From Bursaphelenchus xylophilus (taxonomy: Eukaryota > Nematoda > Chromadorea > Rhabditida > Aphelenchoididae), in the NCBI GenBank assembly GCA_904066235.2, contig CAJFCV020000003.1, positions 8,432,001-8,496,000 on the forward strand: a DNA stretch of 64,000 nt, read 5' to 3'. Below, piece by piece: positions 18,856 through 31,321 of the stretch. Position 1 is the stretch's first letter. Each line of letters opens with the position of its first letter. The notes beneath the pieces are model-generated. The model saw only the letters and a program-made list of their open reading frames with translations, was not told where the DNA came from and made no database searches. The translations under genes and the position numbers were made by a program.

Positions 18856-20933
18856 ATGTCCATTCGCTTCGACGGTCAAGTGGCGATTGTAACAGGCGCC
18901 GGCGGCGGACTTGGCCGCACCTATGCCCTGGAATTGGCCAAGCGCGGAGCTAAGGTTGTCGTCAATGATCTGGGAGGAGATCGTCACGGAACTTCGCAGA
19001 GCACGTCGGCTGCGGACAAAGTTGTTAGCGAAATCAAGGCTGCTGGAGGAACTGCCGTCGCGAATTATGATAGCGTGGAGTTCGGAGATAAGATCGTTAA
19101 GACAGCCGTGGACAACTATGGGCGAATTGGTGGGTTGTTTAGCCAGTTTGGGGGATTTCATAAACCGAGGTACCCGATTTTTCGTTTTTGAAAAAAATTG
19201 TTTTGCACTGTGCAGAGGCGAATGTATAACATTACATAAATAAGGTTTTTTAAGCGACTAACTGACAGGTAAAGAAATCCTTTTTTTATATACATGCCAC
19301 TAAATAGAGAATTCTTAGTTCACGGCTTCGGATTACTGTAATTTTGACCTTTGAAATAATTACTTTTGCACAGTGCATTAGTCAATTTCTCCTCCCGGTT
19401 TTCTGATAAACCAGAAATTGATTTTTAAAATTCTTTATGGAAATTTTAATGCTTGCCTTTCAGGTAATATCTGATGCCATTTATAAATACACATCCTTTA
19501 CGGCTATTGTAATCTTCCGGTTTGAAAAATTTGTTTTGCACGGTGCAAATTGTCATTCTTTCTTTCATTCTTGATGTTTAGAAAAGGCTGGATTATCTAA
19601 CGTTACTAATTCCTCCATTTCAGATATCCTTATCAACAATGCCGGAATCTTGCGGGACGTTTCCTTTGCCAACATGAAGGATATCGACTGGAGTGAGTCT
19701 TTGATTACTCCCTCTATGAAACAAAAAATTTTATCTTATTCTTTCATCAATTGAAACTTTGTGAAGAAACCTTAAAATCTCATTAATTTTCTGATGAATA
19801 ATATCAAAAATCCTCCTAAAAATACAATTTTAAGATCTCATCATGAAGGTGCATTTGTATGGAGCTTATTCTTGCACCAAAGCAGCATGGCCTTACTTCA
19901 GAAAGCAGAATTATGGACGTTTGGTTTTCACTTCATCTAATTCCGGAATGTATGGAAGCTTCGGACAAGTGAATTATGCTGCTGGTAAGTTGATTATGGA
20001 AATTTTGCGATTTTCTTTCTGTTATATGAGGATTTTTTTTTGGAATCAATATTCAAAATTTTTCAAAAGATCATGTTTTTTGCCATTTCTTAGAAAAAAG
20101 TACCGTAAAAGAAGAATTGGTTTGTAAAATACGGAATAAAAAACTTTAAAAATTATGGAAGATTTTTTCTTAAAACGATTGAAATCCTGTTTGAATTTTG
20201 TGGAATTTTTTGTTCACCCATCTTGTATCAAGTATAATGTAAAAGATAGCTTGTTACTCCCTCTCTTTTCAGCAAAAATGGCTCTCGTTGGAATGTCGCA
20301 TTCATTGGCGTTGGAAGGAAAGAAATACAAAATCTTCTCGAACGCTTTGATTCCCACTGCCGGCTCCAGAATGACTCAAACTGTCCTTCCCCAAGAGATG
20401 GTGGATATCCTAAAACCCGATTATGTCACTCCATTGGTCACTTTCTTGGCTTCCAAAGATAATACGAACACCGGAGGGATCTACGAGGCCGGCGCTGGAT
20501 GGTTCGGTCAGGTCAAGCATTACAGATCCAAAGGATTGGTCATTCCAAACGCCAAGGCCGAAAATAGTGAGTTGACTAATTAAAACATATACTGCTCGCA
20601 GTATAGGCTATTAGAGATTCTTCCAACCTCGTAGATCTACTTTACAATAATTCAGAATTGAAATGATGAAAATTTTTACCTCTCGGTTTCTAACGGGAGC
20701 CAAGATATTCGTTATTTTTCCCGAGAGGGCACACGAGGTTCGGCGAGACAAAATGCCTTCTTAGGCTCAATATTTGAGGGATATTTATGCTTATTTTGCC
20801 TTTTTAAACACTTCTAATTTTAGTCCGCGACTCTTGGAGCCAGATCACCGACCAAACCGGCGCCGTTGCCTACGCCACTTCGGGCGAAGTGACGGCCGCT
20901 CTTCTGGAGGCCCTCGAAAAGTCCAAAATATAA
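18856..20933 (+). CDS. dhs-28: Peroxisomal MFE-2-type (3R)-hydroxyacyl-CoA dehydrogenase (SDR), SCP2-less
   Basis: Five exons (18856-19129, 19624-19692, 19835-19984, 20273-20566, 20824-20933) give 298 aa. The protein is a short-chain dehydrogenase closely resembling the dehydrogenase unit of HSD17B4/MFE-2 and nematode DHS-28. It has the cofactor motif TGAGGGLG at residues 14-21, the family signature [16 protein letters not shown], the catalytic Ser in FTSSNSG and YxxxK (YAAAK, joined across an exon junction). In this family the enzyme oxidises (3R)-hydroxyacyl-CoA in peroxisomal beta-oxidation. In C. elegans that pathway with MAOC-1 and DAF-22 shortens ascaroside side chains. The protein stops straight after the SDR domain with the tripeptide SKI, a plausible PTS1 signal, and lacks the SCP2 domain of C. 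elegans DHS-28. The next gene's stop lies only about 100 bp downstream, on the other strand. Confidence 0.9.
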
Positions 20934-21035
20934 GCAGAAAATGAATTTCACGAGTTGTACTATTTAAATACTCAATTTTACTTTGAAGAAATACGATGGA
21001 AAATAGAGAGAAGTCGGAGAGAATGTTGAACTTGG

Positions 21036-24000
21036 TTAATATTTCCCGGTCTGCAAACCGGTTACAAGTCGTTGGGTCAGCGAGTCCACCTCGTTGTTGG
21101 AGGACGACTGGTTCTGTCGGCGGACCTGGTCGATCCGCGAACGAAGGTTGGGGTCCTCGTTGATGAGCGGTTGCAGGTTTTGGTTGGCTTGGCGTTGGGT
21201 GACTGTTAGGTCTGAAAAAGATTATTTCAGAAAAAGTGGCTCAGCGATATCAGGTCAAAAACTGTCCAAGACGGTTGCCTCATAAATATAAACCCAACGG
21301 TTAGGCAAAAGGGGCATACTGAGTAGTCGTTATAACAGGTCTTGTGCCAATAACACCTCCAAAAAACTTCAAAAATATTCCACTAAACTATTCAATCCCA
21401 AAATAAATCGGCCAATTTAGTACTCCATACTGGCCATTTTGGTTATAAAGGCCATCTCGTAACGCAATATTACATTATGTTGCGCCAAAAGTAAATCTTA
21501 TCATTAGCAAGCCACCCTCAGATGATGACTATTACAATGTTCTCAAAGACACCGACAGATTCCCGAAGAAAATTCAGCTCTCCAAAGTCAGATCTCCGAA
21601 GATCGGGGAAGTGGTCAAAATAGAAACATGTGACCTAAGGACAAGCGCACTCACTTTCATCTCGGAGCTGACGCACGAATTTGTTAGGATTCACGGAGTT
21701 GGGGCCGGCGGCATATGGTGGATATGGGCCATAGCTGAAACGAACGCAATTTTAGAGAGCTGAGAGAACATTTGAGAGTTATTTTAAGACAACAGTCAAC
21801 TGATTTTTCAGGGAAATTGAATAAAACTTTAAGGCCCTATTTCTCATTTTTCCAACAAAAAATCGGTGAAAACAAGATTGTTGTGCATAGTATAATATCT
21901 GATGTACTAGTCATAGTAGTAAAAATGTTTGCCACTTTTAATATCAGGCCAAAAATAATCAAATTGACGTCATTTTTGCGAAAAATCTCAAATTTTTTTT
22001 ATTTTCTAATGTCTAAACCCCTCGAAATATAATAAAACAGAGCCCACATGATCTCTGCTATCATATCTATACGAATCGAAGCAAAAACCAGCTTGATATC
22101 AGCTGTTTCATATAGACTTTTCCCTTAATTCAGCCAAAACAATATTTTCAATTTTCCAAAAATTTTCTTATTTGACGACCAAAAACGGTTCAAATTGTTT
22201 TCCGAGTGTAGGGGCAGTATTTACTGTGACTCAATCGCGACTTACGTCTCTTCGGTGACGCTGTGATAGCTCTGTTTCACCAAGCGGGTGGTCTCCTGCT
22301 CGTAGCCGGGGATGGTCTGAATGGGGGTGGTGGTGGCATACTGATGGATGAGCTCCTTCGGATTGGTCACCTGATAGTCCTTCTTGATCTCGTAACGATA
22401 GCCGGGCTCGCTGAACAGATCGGCGGTGGCTGGAAATTAATTTTTTTCTCTGTGGCTTGAGTCATGTGGAAGATGATGTTCGTATGCGTCATAGTTAAAA
22501 GTCGCTTCATAGAGACTTGTGGGATATTTTAAATACAATAATAACATAATCAACAAGTTTTTAGGATATAATCCATTTTACCAAGGATGACCTTAAAAAA
22601 TGACAAGCCCCGCTGACGCGGGCCTTGACGCCGCTGTGCGCGCAAAGGTTGCCCAACGTGAAGTTGACTTGATCGCATGCACTACAGTTGATCGTCCAGG
22701 CCACGCTTCGCGTGGCCAACAACGCGCTGACGCGCGTTATACTGCCTCAAGCCCGGCACTTCTGTTAGCTAAATGCCGCGCGCCAGCGCTACCTTTTTTT
22801 AACTTTGACCAATCAACTGTTCTTAGGACATTGCCTCGGCCTCCGGCCTCGGCACAGTGCGCTACAGCACTCTACAGCAACATTCAGAAGGTTCCGTAAC
22901 CCACGGCGGCCTTCGGCCGCCGAAGCTTCCAAAAAAGTCGGTTTGGCTCGGCCTTCGGCCTCGCAAAATCATTTTTTTTGTCTTACTCCATCGTTATTGA
23001 ACTTTACCTCGGCCTTCGGCCTCGGAACAGTGCGCTGCAGCACTCTACAACAATATGCAGTAGGTTCCGTGACCGACGGCGGCCTTCGGCCGCCGAAGCT
23101 TCCAAAAAAGTCAGTTTGGCTCGGCCTTCGGCCTCGCCGAGTCGTATTTTAGGAAATGAAAGCGGTTTCTGGACCGGTTTTTCACGCTGAGCACGATGGT
23201 CCAAGTCTCGATTCACGAAATTTGAATTTAGCGGCCGTATGGCTGATTTTCGGCCGAAATGCCCACTCTTGGCCGAAATTCGGCCGGTGCTCACGGAATT
23301 CGAAAGCGATTGGGCTGAAATTTGGCACGAAGGAAGCTTATGGAATTTGTCGAAAATTGACCCGAGCCGAATTTTGAATTTTGCACTTTTGCCCTCGGGG
23401 CGCATTTAGTTCGCTGAAAAAATTTTATTTTGGTCTGGACGGTCGTATTTTACGAAAAGTTGGAGTTGCGCACATGAATATTACCCAAAATTTGATTCTG
23501 CGTCGATTGGTACCAAGATCGTGTCGATAGCTCCACTGGCAGCCGAGTTCTGGAAGGGCGGATCCAGAAAATTTCGAATTTTTGTCTTTGTCGCTAGGCG
23601 GGCGGGGTAAGATGGTCGTATGTTGGGAAGTGAAAGTTGATTCTAGGGCAGTTTGAGGTGCTCATTACGGGGCTTTTCTCGAAAATCCGAAAAATTTGAA
23701 GTCCGAGCCCTGAGGGCCGATTTTCTGCAAAAAATCCCGAAAATTCGCTACGGTGCGTTCGATGAGCATTCCGGCACCGTATCAGAAGCCGAAAATAAGC
23801 ACAGAGTAACTTCAGTCTATTGCCGAGACAATGCCGAAGCCCTTTTTTTGGATTTCGATCTAGTTTTTCCGGAATACTTTCCGGAAAATTTGGACTTTTT
23901 TGGGAAATTTCAGAAAATCTCGAATAGCTAAAATACGAAATACGACACGGTAACGCAATACATGGTTCTAGGGCATGTCAGGCATGCTGATTCAGAATCC

Positions 24001-25353
24001 GTTGTCAAAATCCAGAAATTCCGTCATCTTGATGGTGAAATCTATAAAAAACCGAAAAATGTCGAAAATCGCTTATAACTTTCGACCGGTCGATCCCACA
24101 CTTATGACCTTTAGCTCAAAAGGCTTAGAATTTTGCGTAGATAATGATGGAACTCAGTTTCGTCCCGCTGGATAGCGTTAACACCAGGTACCCTCAGGGC
24201 ATATATGTGAAAAATTCGAAAATTCGCAGATTTTTGGCCCCGGTCGATGATGAAAAATGTATAAAAGCTAAGGGCAACTCAAAAAATGTGAAAAGTTACA
24301 GCCGATCCAAAATCAAAAAATCCCATTTTCAAACGCTCGCAGTTCCCGCCAGGATGAAAATTCCAACTAAGTGCTGATGCCAAAAGTCATCAAATCCCTG
24401 CACCAGTTGACAAAAAAAAAGTCTCGAAAAAAAGTGCACGTTGAGTATTTTTCATTTTAGCAAATTGGGGAGTTTTTGACTTACTGCTGGCTCTGCTCGC
24501 TCTCCCTGAAGCCGGATAGTCCAAAACGCTGCCAGCTCGACTGCTGGGTTTGCTGTTAAAGGCTGAAACAACACTTTGAATAATTCAAAACTTTGTAAAC
24601 AACTCGGAATCGGCTTCAAAAACACTCAAAATTGGTCTTACTATCAAAAGGTGCGGCCGAAGATCGTTGAGAACCAAGCGTACTATACGGAGCATACGGT
24701 TCGGTGGCTGGACGGGACGCCAAAGTGTTGTAATTTGTCGATGGAACACTGCTGGCAGTCCCATAATTGGGGATGGGCGCAGCGGTTGTCGCGGGGCCAT
24801 TTCCAAAGCCCAGAGGGTCGGATAAACCGCCGAAAGGCGATGCCACGGGGCTCGCCGCGCTAGCCGCCACATTGGTGCTTGCTGCCGGGGGAGCTGGAGC
24901 GGCGGCTGGGACTGGCGATTGAACTGTTGGAGTTGCAGGTTTGGTGGAATAAGCCGATTGGGTTAAAGTTTCGCCACCAGCACCGGGCGCGCCGCTTGAC
25001 CACGCTCTTTCGGTGACTCGAAGCCCGGACTGTCCTGGGCTTCCCTTCTCCACGACTCGTTGTTGGATTACCTCCACTTTGGGTGTCAAATCGGTGGGTC
25101 CGCGCTTCAATTCCACCCCATCCGCGGCGACGACACCATCGCCAATGGGAGAGTAGAAGAACTTCTTGGGCTTGATCCCATACAGAACCTTGTTCACCAA
25201 TGTGGGGTCAGTCACCAATTCGCCGCCCTTCCAATGGGTGGGCGCGAGCTCGACGCCCGACCCGACTCGGTCACCGTAGCCGCCGAAACGGGTGTCCCGC
25301 TCTTGGGAAGTGCCGCGGCTCGGCGAACGCGTTTGCTGGACGAAATTGCGCAT
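21036..25353 (-). CDS. Unrecognised Pro/Ala-rich protein
   Basis: Five exons (25353-24642, 24562-24485, 22429-22246, 21734-21655, 21211-21036) join in phase to 409 aa. The ATG follows a splice acceptor (GATTCCAG...CCCCAG), suggesting trans-splicing. The first exon has a basic Arg/Ser start, a conserved-looking block (HWKGGELVTDPTLVNKVLYG, then KKFFYSPIGDGVV) and a low-complexity Ala/Pro/Ser/Thr stretch. Exon 3 encodes a Tyr-rich segment (PGYRYEIKKDYQV) and the last exon a Gln/Asn-rich helix ending QTGKY. There is no signal peptide or membrane segment. I do not recognise the family. The unbroken phases and balanced codon use across long introns argue that it is real. It is convergent with the dehydrogenase gene. 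Confidence 0.7.
22600..23150. repeat. GC-rich hairpin repeats in an intron
   Basis: This is a cluster of short GC palindromes (CCCGCTGACGCGGG, GGCCACGCTTCGCGTGGCC, CGGCGGCCTTCGGCCGCCG). A unit of about 150-170 bp occurs twice (about 22835-22975 and 23007-23140); each contains GGCCTCGG, ACAGTGCGCT, TTCCGTNACC, GGCGGCCTTCGGCCGCCG and CCAAAAAAGTC. Base composition contrasts strongly with the AT-rich surroundings. Confidence 0.8.
23156..24440. other. Degenerate repetitive DNA in the same intron
   Basis: This is irregular repetitive sequence with recurring words (GGTCGTATTTTACGAAAAG, TTCTAGGGCA, AAATTCGAAAATT, CCGAAAATT) but no fixed period that I can define. No exon is supported. It may be decayed satellite DNA. 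Confidence 0.35.
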
Positions 25354-26377
25354 CTACTGGGGCTGGAATCTTTTTTTTTTAACATTGCACAATATATTGG
25401 AACGTCAAAAACACGACGAAAATCGTAAAAATCTTATTTTTGGTCCACGAATATCGACCTTCGGGTAAGAGTCATCATGTGCAATTTCAAAAATCCGAAA
25501 TTTAATATTCAAAACATGATGGGCAAAATAAGGCCGAGGATTGATCAGGGAAAGGCCGAGAAGAATCTTTCGCCGATCCGCTTTGGCCCCGTTGGCAATC
25601 AAAGAGGGGAAGCGGAAGAAGAGGAAGCGATCACATTTTCTCCCCCTTCCCCAAGGCCATAAGAGACGAAAAGCGGCCCGAGAGATTGGGCCGATCATTT
25701 TGTTGAGTAGGCGGGAGAGCGGAGAAGAAGAAAGGAGTAGGGCCGCGGGTGCCATTGCCCGCGGGCTGTTCGCGGGTTCTCCCGGAGGTAAAACAGACAG
25801 AAACAACACGAGCTCGAAATAGATCCCATCGGGGTGGGAGGGGAGCACGTTTGTAATTTGGAGGGGGATTTATTTGTAAGGGTTCCGCTTTAATCTCAAT
25901 CAGATTATTTTATATTACACTTGATTATTATAATTTTGACCAAAAAAAAATTCAACGGGAGTAAAATTTAACCTCCCGATGATAAATAGAAGATGATCCT
26001 CAAACCTGATAAGAGAAACTCAAAGCAATTTTGCCCCCAGCAGTGGTTTCTCCAAATTTATGGCAAAGGTCCTGAAGTCTGAAGAAACACCTTCAAAACA
26101 CTGTTTTCCTCCCACGAATCCGCCAATAAAGTTCAGGATACCTTCCCTCAAGTGCCAGTTTCTCTCCACAAAAACCCCAAAATATTCTCCAAGCCCCTTC
26201 TAATTCAAAAACACCTCAGAAGCAAAATCACAATCATTTTTACAAACAGATTTTACTTTCACGATATTCTTATTATTAGTAATACACATGACTAAAGTTA
26301 GAGGTTAGAAAAAGATTACAAATTGATATAAATCAATCCTGATAGCTGAGTGAATGGTTATTGGCAATCCATTGAGG
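25354..26377. other. Intergenic region
   Basis: 5' flank of the Pro/Ala-rich gene and 3' flank of the CBM14 mucin gene, both minus strand. The block 25560-25830 is purine- and GC-rich and probably promoter-proximal. The 147-codon minus-strand open frame here has no recognisable protein. From about 26250 the sequence is duplicated in inverted form near 39300. Confidence 0.45.
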
Positions 26378-29300
26378 TCATCGGGAGCTTGAGCATTGTG
26401 CCACGGCGGACGGGTAATCACAAACATTGAGGGCGGGGTTAAAGACGGTGGTCTCGGGACAGGACATCAATTCGGCACGACCCCAAACACAACGGTAGAA
26501 GTGGGAGCAGTCGGTCGGGTGCTGGACATGGTCTCCATGACTGTGGGAGCTGCAGATCGTCTCCTGATGTGCGGGATTCTCATCAGTTCTTGGCTGAACA
26601 TCTTCGGACGGAGGGACTGAGCATTCTGGAACGTTTTCCTTGTAGTCGCAGACTCGACGCGCCTCGTCAAAGTAGAGGCCTTGAGGGCAGGTCGGATATT
26701 CGAAAATCTCGTTGGCAAAGCACTGAAAATATCATAACAAGTCCAAAAATACCATCAAATTACATAACAATATGCAAAAAGCAAGAAAGCAATCTCAAAT
26801 CCCGAAATCTAACTGTAAGCTGAACAATAAAAGTATAATTACCTGAACAACCCGCGAGCAATTCCTTGGGTGTCTATAGAACCCATCAGACTTCAATTCA
26901 CAGAAGAAATCGACCGATTGAGGCTCTCCTTTCTGACCTGACGCTGATATTTGAGCTTGCTTTGTTGGACCGGAACACTCTTCCACCGAGTTGGACGGGA
27001 CACAGGACTGGGCTTGCTGCGAGAATGCCTGCCCTTCTCCAGGACAGCTGAGGAATCTGACGGGGGATGAGCATTGAAGATAATCTCGTGAACACTTCTT
27101 GATGGCCACCAACTTGTCCAGAGGCTGTCCTTCACATCGGGGATCCTTTTCCTTTCTTGTTTGGACAAATGTGGCCTTAAATCAACCGAATTATTAAACG
27201 AACCAACAAAATTGTTTTATCTACAAATCAAAAAGCTCACCGTCTTATTCTTGCATGGCCGCTTTCTGAACGAGATCTTGCGGGCATTCTTCAAACATCT
27301 GGCCTCCTTCTTCTTGATACATCCCTTCTTCTTGGCCACGAAAACTGAGTCGGAATCCTCACATCGGAAGGCTCGAACTGGTACTCCGCATACAAAGAAG
27401 TCCCGTTGGCACTTTCGCAGAGCAATCAGATGTCCATTCGGTCGGGATTTGCAAACCTCGATGGCTTTGTCGATTGGTTTCTGCAATAAAAACGTATACC
27501 ACATCGGAATTTTAACAAATAATCAATCCGATCTCATCCAAAATTACCTAATCCATCTAGCACAAAATACAAACCCCAAAACATACCACATGTTCATTCT
27601 CACGAGCTTTACACGGCTTGGAATGTCCGCGTGAGGCTTCTCTCTTCTTCCTGTATCCTCCATAATGATCATTCTCCTCTTCTGGCCATTGGAACGTGTC
27701 CACAATGATCCCAGAGTCTGATGGAGAGATCTCAAAAGCCGATTTCACAACTTCCGGGTGGTCGGGGACCGATTGGAATGTGTCATCGACCGGTTCCGGG
27801 TCTGGTGACCCGCTGAAAGCACTGTGCGCATGAGCCGTGAGGTCCTCAGGGACGTTAAAGGTGTCTCGGACTTCTCCAGAGGCTAAAACAACAAAAATAT
27901 TAACGAAAAAGAAATTCCAAACTCTACACACAGCAACCATTACCTCCAGGAGTGCCGAAGAAAGTCCGTAACAGCTCGTCCAATGAACCGTATGCATGAT
28001 CAAAAGGATTCCAGAATGCCGGATATTCATCCTCTTCCTTCAAGGGAAGATCATCTGGAGTGTCAAACGAATCGACCAACCGCCTCTCTCCCGAGTCCAC
28101 ATCAACAAAAGGAATCGGTCTTTCTGGATCCTGCTTTGGCATCAGATATCTGAATTCCACTCCGGGATGATTCGGGGTCTGAACTGGGACTTGGTAGTAG
28201 TTCTTATCGTATTCCTGAGGTTGGTATTGTTGTTCTTGATAGTTCTCGGGGACGTAGTCGACTCCTCCATAATGATTTCCATCAAAGAATTGTTGGGATG
28301 AATACTCGGGCTGCTGGGTATTCTGATACGAACTGGGTTCATGGTTCCAAACGGGAGGATTGGTTTCCTGATCCCAAGCGAGAGGAGGCTGATTGGGGGT
28401 TTCAGAAGTTGGCTGCCACTCCTGAATTGAGGGTTGATGAGTCCAAGATGGCTGAACAGTCGAGGATAGATTTACATCAACAAAATTCTCAACATCAGTC
28501 TTCTCGGGGGCCTGGCTACTAGCTGGAGGCCATTCTCCGATCCATTCGGCTGATTCCGGAGGCGATGAGGCCACATTTATTGGCGGAAGGGCAGTGCTCG
28601 TTGATGATACACAAGGCTCTAAAGGCGGAATAAAAATAAACAAAATACTCTTACTTTCCGTTGAAGATCCAAAATACTCGAATCCTTCGTACTTGTTCTC
28701 GTCCTTCGAGGCCGGTCCAAGGTATTCCAATGGGGAATCTGTGGACGGGGCCAAAGTTGATGTCTCCACGATGTTCACTGGTGGCTGCGTGGGCGTTCCA
28801 AAGAAAAAGAGAGGATCTTCGGTCGTGGATGGAGTCCTCGCCTCAGTGGTACCCGCACCATCACCAAAGTTCTGTTCGTTTTGAGGACCTAAACAGTAAA
28901 AACCTGTAAAGACCAATCGAAATCAATTACCCACCATTAACGACAGGACCAAATCCAGTAGAGAGTCGAGTAGTTGGACTCGTTTCCGGGGCTTCTGTCG
29001 TTGTGGGGTCAACTACAACAACAGGTGGTTGAACCTTTTCCTGTCCATAGTAGACAAATCCACTGTACTTTGAAGTGACTGGAGCAGTAGTTGTTGTGGC
29101 CGGAGTTTCAATAGGAACGAGGTTCACAGGTGCCGGTGGAGCTGTTGTTTGGACTACTTGAACGGTGCTCTGCACAGTGGGGAGCACGGTTGATGGGGGT
29201 TCTTCTCCAACAAATTCTAGGCCATCTGAGAGTGGAGCAGCCGGTGGAGTGGGCGGGGTTGTCGGAACATCCTCGACGTTACCCAATTTCTCGAATCCAG

Positions 29301-31321
29301 CGTATTTCTCACCAGACTCTTCTCTTATCCTGCCAATAAACTCAAAACCATCGTACTTGCCGGTCGTCGAGGAAGATGCAGGAGCTAAAATTTATATTAC
29401 ATCAGCCTTCGAAGGCAATATTACGTAAAACGCCCCAAAAAATCTATAAAAAATTCTGCCTGGTATATTATACGAAAAGTAATAAACTTCATTCTCAACC
29501 AGAAATCTCAAAACTACACACAATAACTGATTAAACTTCAAAACCTTACCATCGGTTGGACCTGATGTCGTCGATTCGCTGTTGTCGATGGACCCAATTA
29601 ACTCAAACCCATCGAATTTCTGAGTAGTTGGGGCCTCTGATGAGGAGGAAGATTGCTCCACAATGGCAACAGGAATCGGGCGAACCGTTGGGCTCGCTGT
29701 GGTCTGAACCAGCGGTTGCGGGGCGGCAGTTGAGGCTTCTAAATTTAGTATTCATTGCGTTGCATCTAAACCAAAAAACGAAAGGAAAAATCTTACCTGG
29801 AATTGGACCTAGATATTCGTATTGAACTTGGGTTGAAGTTGTAGGAACAGGGGTCGAATCTAGACGCTCAATCGGCTGATCAGTTGAGATTGACTGCGGG
29901 GCGACTGTGGACCTTTCTAAATTTAATTCATATGGCATAATATTTTGATACAATCATCAAAAAACAAAAAAATTGCGAAAATTATACCTGGAAGTGGACC
30001 TAGATATTCAAATTGGCTTTCGGTTGAGACTACAGGAGTCAGTGTTGTATCCAGGCGTTCGATTGGTTGGCCAGTTGAACTCGGGACCTGATTCGACGGA
30101 GATTTTGGTGTTGCTAGGGGACCAAGATATTCAATGTTTCCTTCGCCATTATCTGTCGGGAGATCGCTCAAACGTTCCACGGGATCTTGTGGTTGTTCTG
30201 GCAGTTGCTCTACTGAGTTATGAACTCCTTCTTCTACAGAATCCGACTCAGATTGAGGCAATTCCTCGTCAACAACTGGAGCTTGAACAAGTGGAGCTTC
30301 TGGAATATCCAATTTCTCTATCGACTCTTCTCCCTCTGGGACCAGCGGAAGTTCCTCGTATTCTTCACAGTCCTCTTCAACTTGTGGGATGTATGAGATC
30401 GCTAAACACCAATCAAAACAAACAAATACTACACTTACTCCGGAATCGTTTCGGCTTCAAATCCGGAACGAAAGAAATTACATGGGAAACTGGCTTTGGA
30501 GTCGATGAGGAACGACGATTCGACTTATAGGTCGGGTACGTTTTCATAAACAGCGGATCTTCGGTGACCGCCGGAGTTGTTGTAGTTGTTGTAGTAGGCG
30601 TTGTCGTAGTCGTCGTGGTTGTGGTCGTAGTGGTCGTCGTCGTTGTAGTAGTTGTTGTCGTCGTGGTGGTAGTCGTTGTCGTCGTAGTAGTAGTTGTTGT
30701 CGTGGTAGTTGTTGTGGTCGTTGCCAACAAGCTGTAAAGGTGAGTTCAGTAACACGAAGAATTCGAAATTTCACCGTAACAAAGTAACGCCAATCATAGG
30801 CAGACCAGACCGGATCTGGTTCAGGTTCCTTTCTGGCTTCTTTAGCGAAACAACTCCAAAGAAATATAGATAACATTTTTTTCCCGGAAAGAAGGAAAAG
30901 CGGACAAATCTTGGTAAAAAACCTCAAAAATTGGCAAAGAAATAACCTTCTCCAAACATCCCCAAGCTCATAATCTAAAAACACAAAAAAACAAAGATAA
31001 AGTAACTTACTGAGAACAATCCGTGTTGTTATTAAAGTACTCGCACCGGTTGAGACGCTCATCGAAGGCTGTGCCCGTCGGACAAGCGAAATCCATAGCG
31101 ATTCCGGCATTACACATCCGGAAAAGCTTTTGGCAAGGGCCAGCAGCGTACAAACCATTTGGTTTTCCACTACAACTGAACTTATCCTCATAGAATTGGA
31201 TGTAGCTCTCTGTTGTCGTTGACACCGGCTCCGGACCTGATCCCGACGATTCGTCCACGGATTGCGCGGTCAATGCTCGTAGCGAAAGTGCTACGAGCAC
31301 GATCGCGAGAGCGTGCCGCAT
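26378..31321 (-). CDS. Secreted mucin-like protein with CBM14 (peritrophin-A) chitin-binding domains
   Basis: Twelve exons (31321-31011, 30731-30439, 30401-29988, 29916-29797, 29738-29550, 29384-28935, 28888-28655, 28618-27944, 27882-27587, 27480-27241, 27175-26843, 26722-26378) give 1299 aa. A signal peptide (MRHALAIVLVALSLRALTAQ) is followed by a CBM14 domain (FSCSGKPNGLYAAGPCQKLF...NTDCSQ) and a run of about 45 Thr. Next comes a long Pro/Thr/Ser region punctuated by repeats of the form (F/Y)EYLGPLP, KYDGFEFIG, KYAGFEKLG, KYSGFVYYG and EGFEYFG. A furin-like RKKR follows, then at least three further Cys-rich CBM14-type modules (CEGQPLDKL..., FFCELKSDGFYRHPRNCSRV..., CSSHSHGDHVQHPTDCSHFY...). 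Nematode proteins of this architecture, such as CBD-1, act in chitin-containing eggshell. A role in eggshell or pharyngeal cuticle is inference. Confidence 0.88.
30575..30722 (-). repeat. Poly-threonine-encoding ACN tract
   Basis: About 45 consecutive Thr codons in exon 2 of the mucin gene, with one Pro near the end. ACA, ACT, ACC and ACG are mixed, so the tract is maintained at protein level rather than being a pure trinucleotide expansion. It is a likely O-glycosylated mucin stretch. Confidence 0.9.

Noticed and set aside
25405..25848. 147-codon minus-strand frame upstream of the Pro/Ala-rich gene
   Set aside because: No splice-compatible link to the gene and no recognisable protein. The gene's ATG follows its own acceptor.
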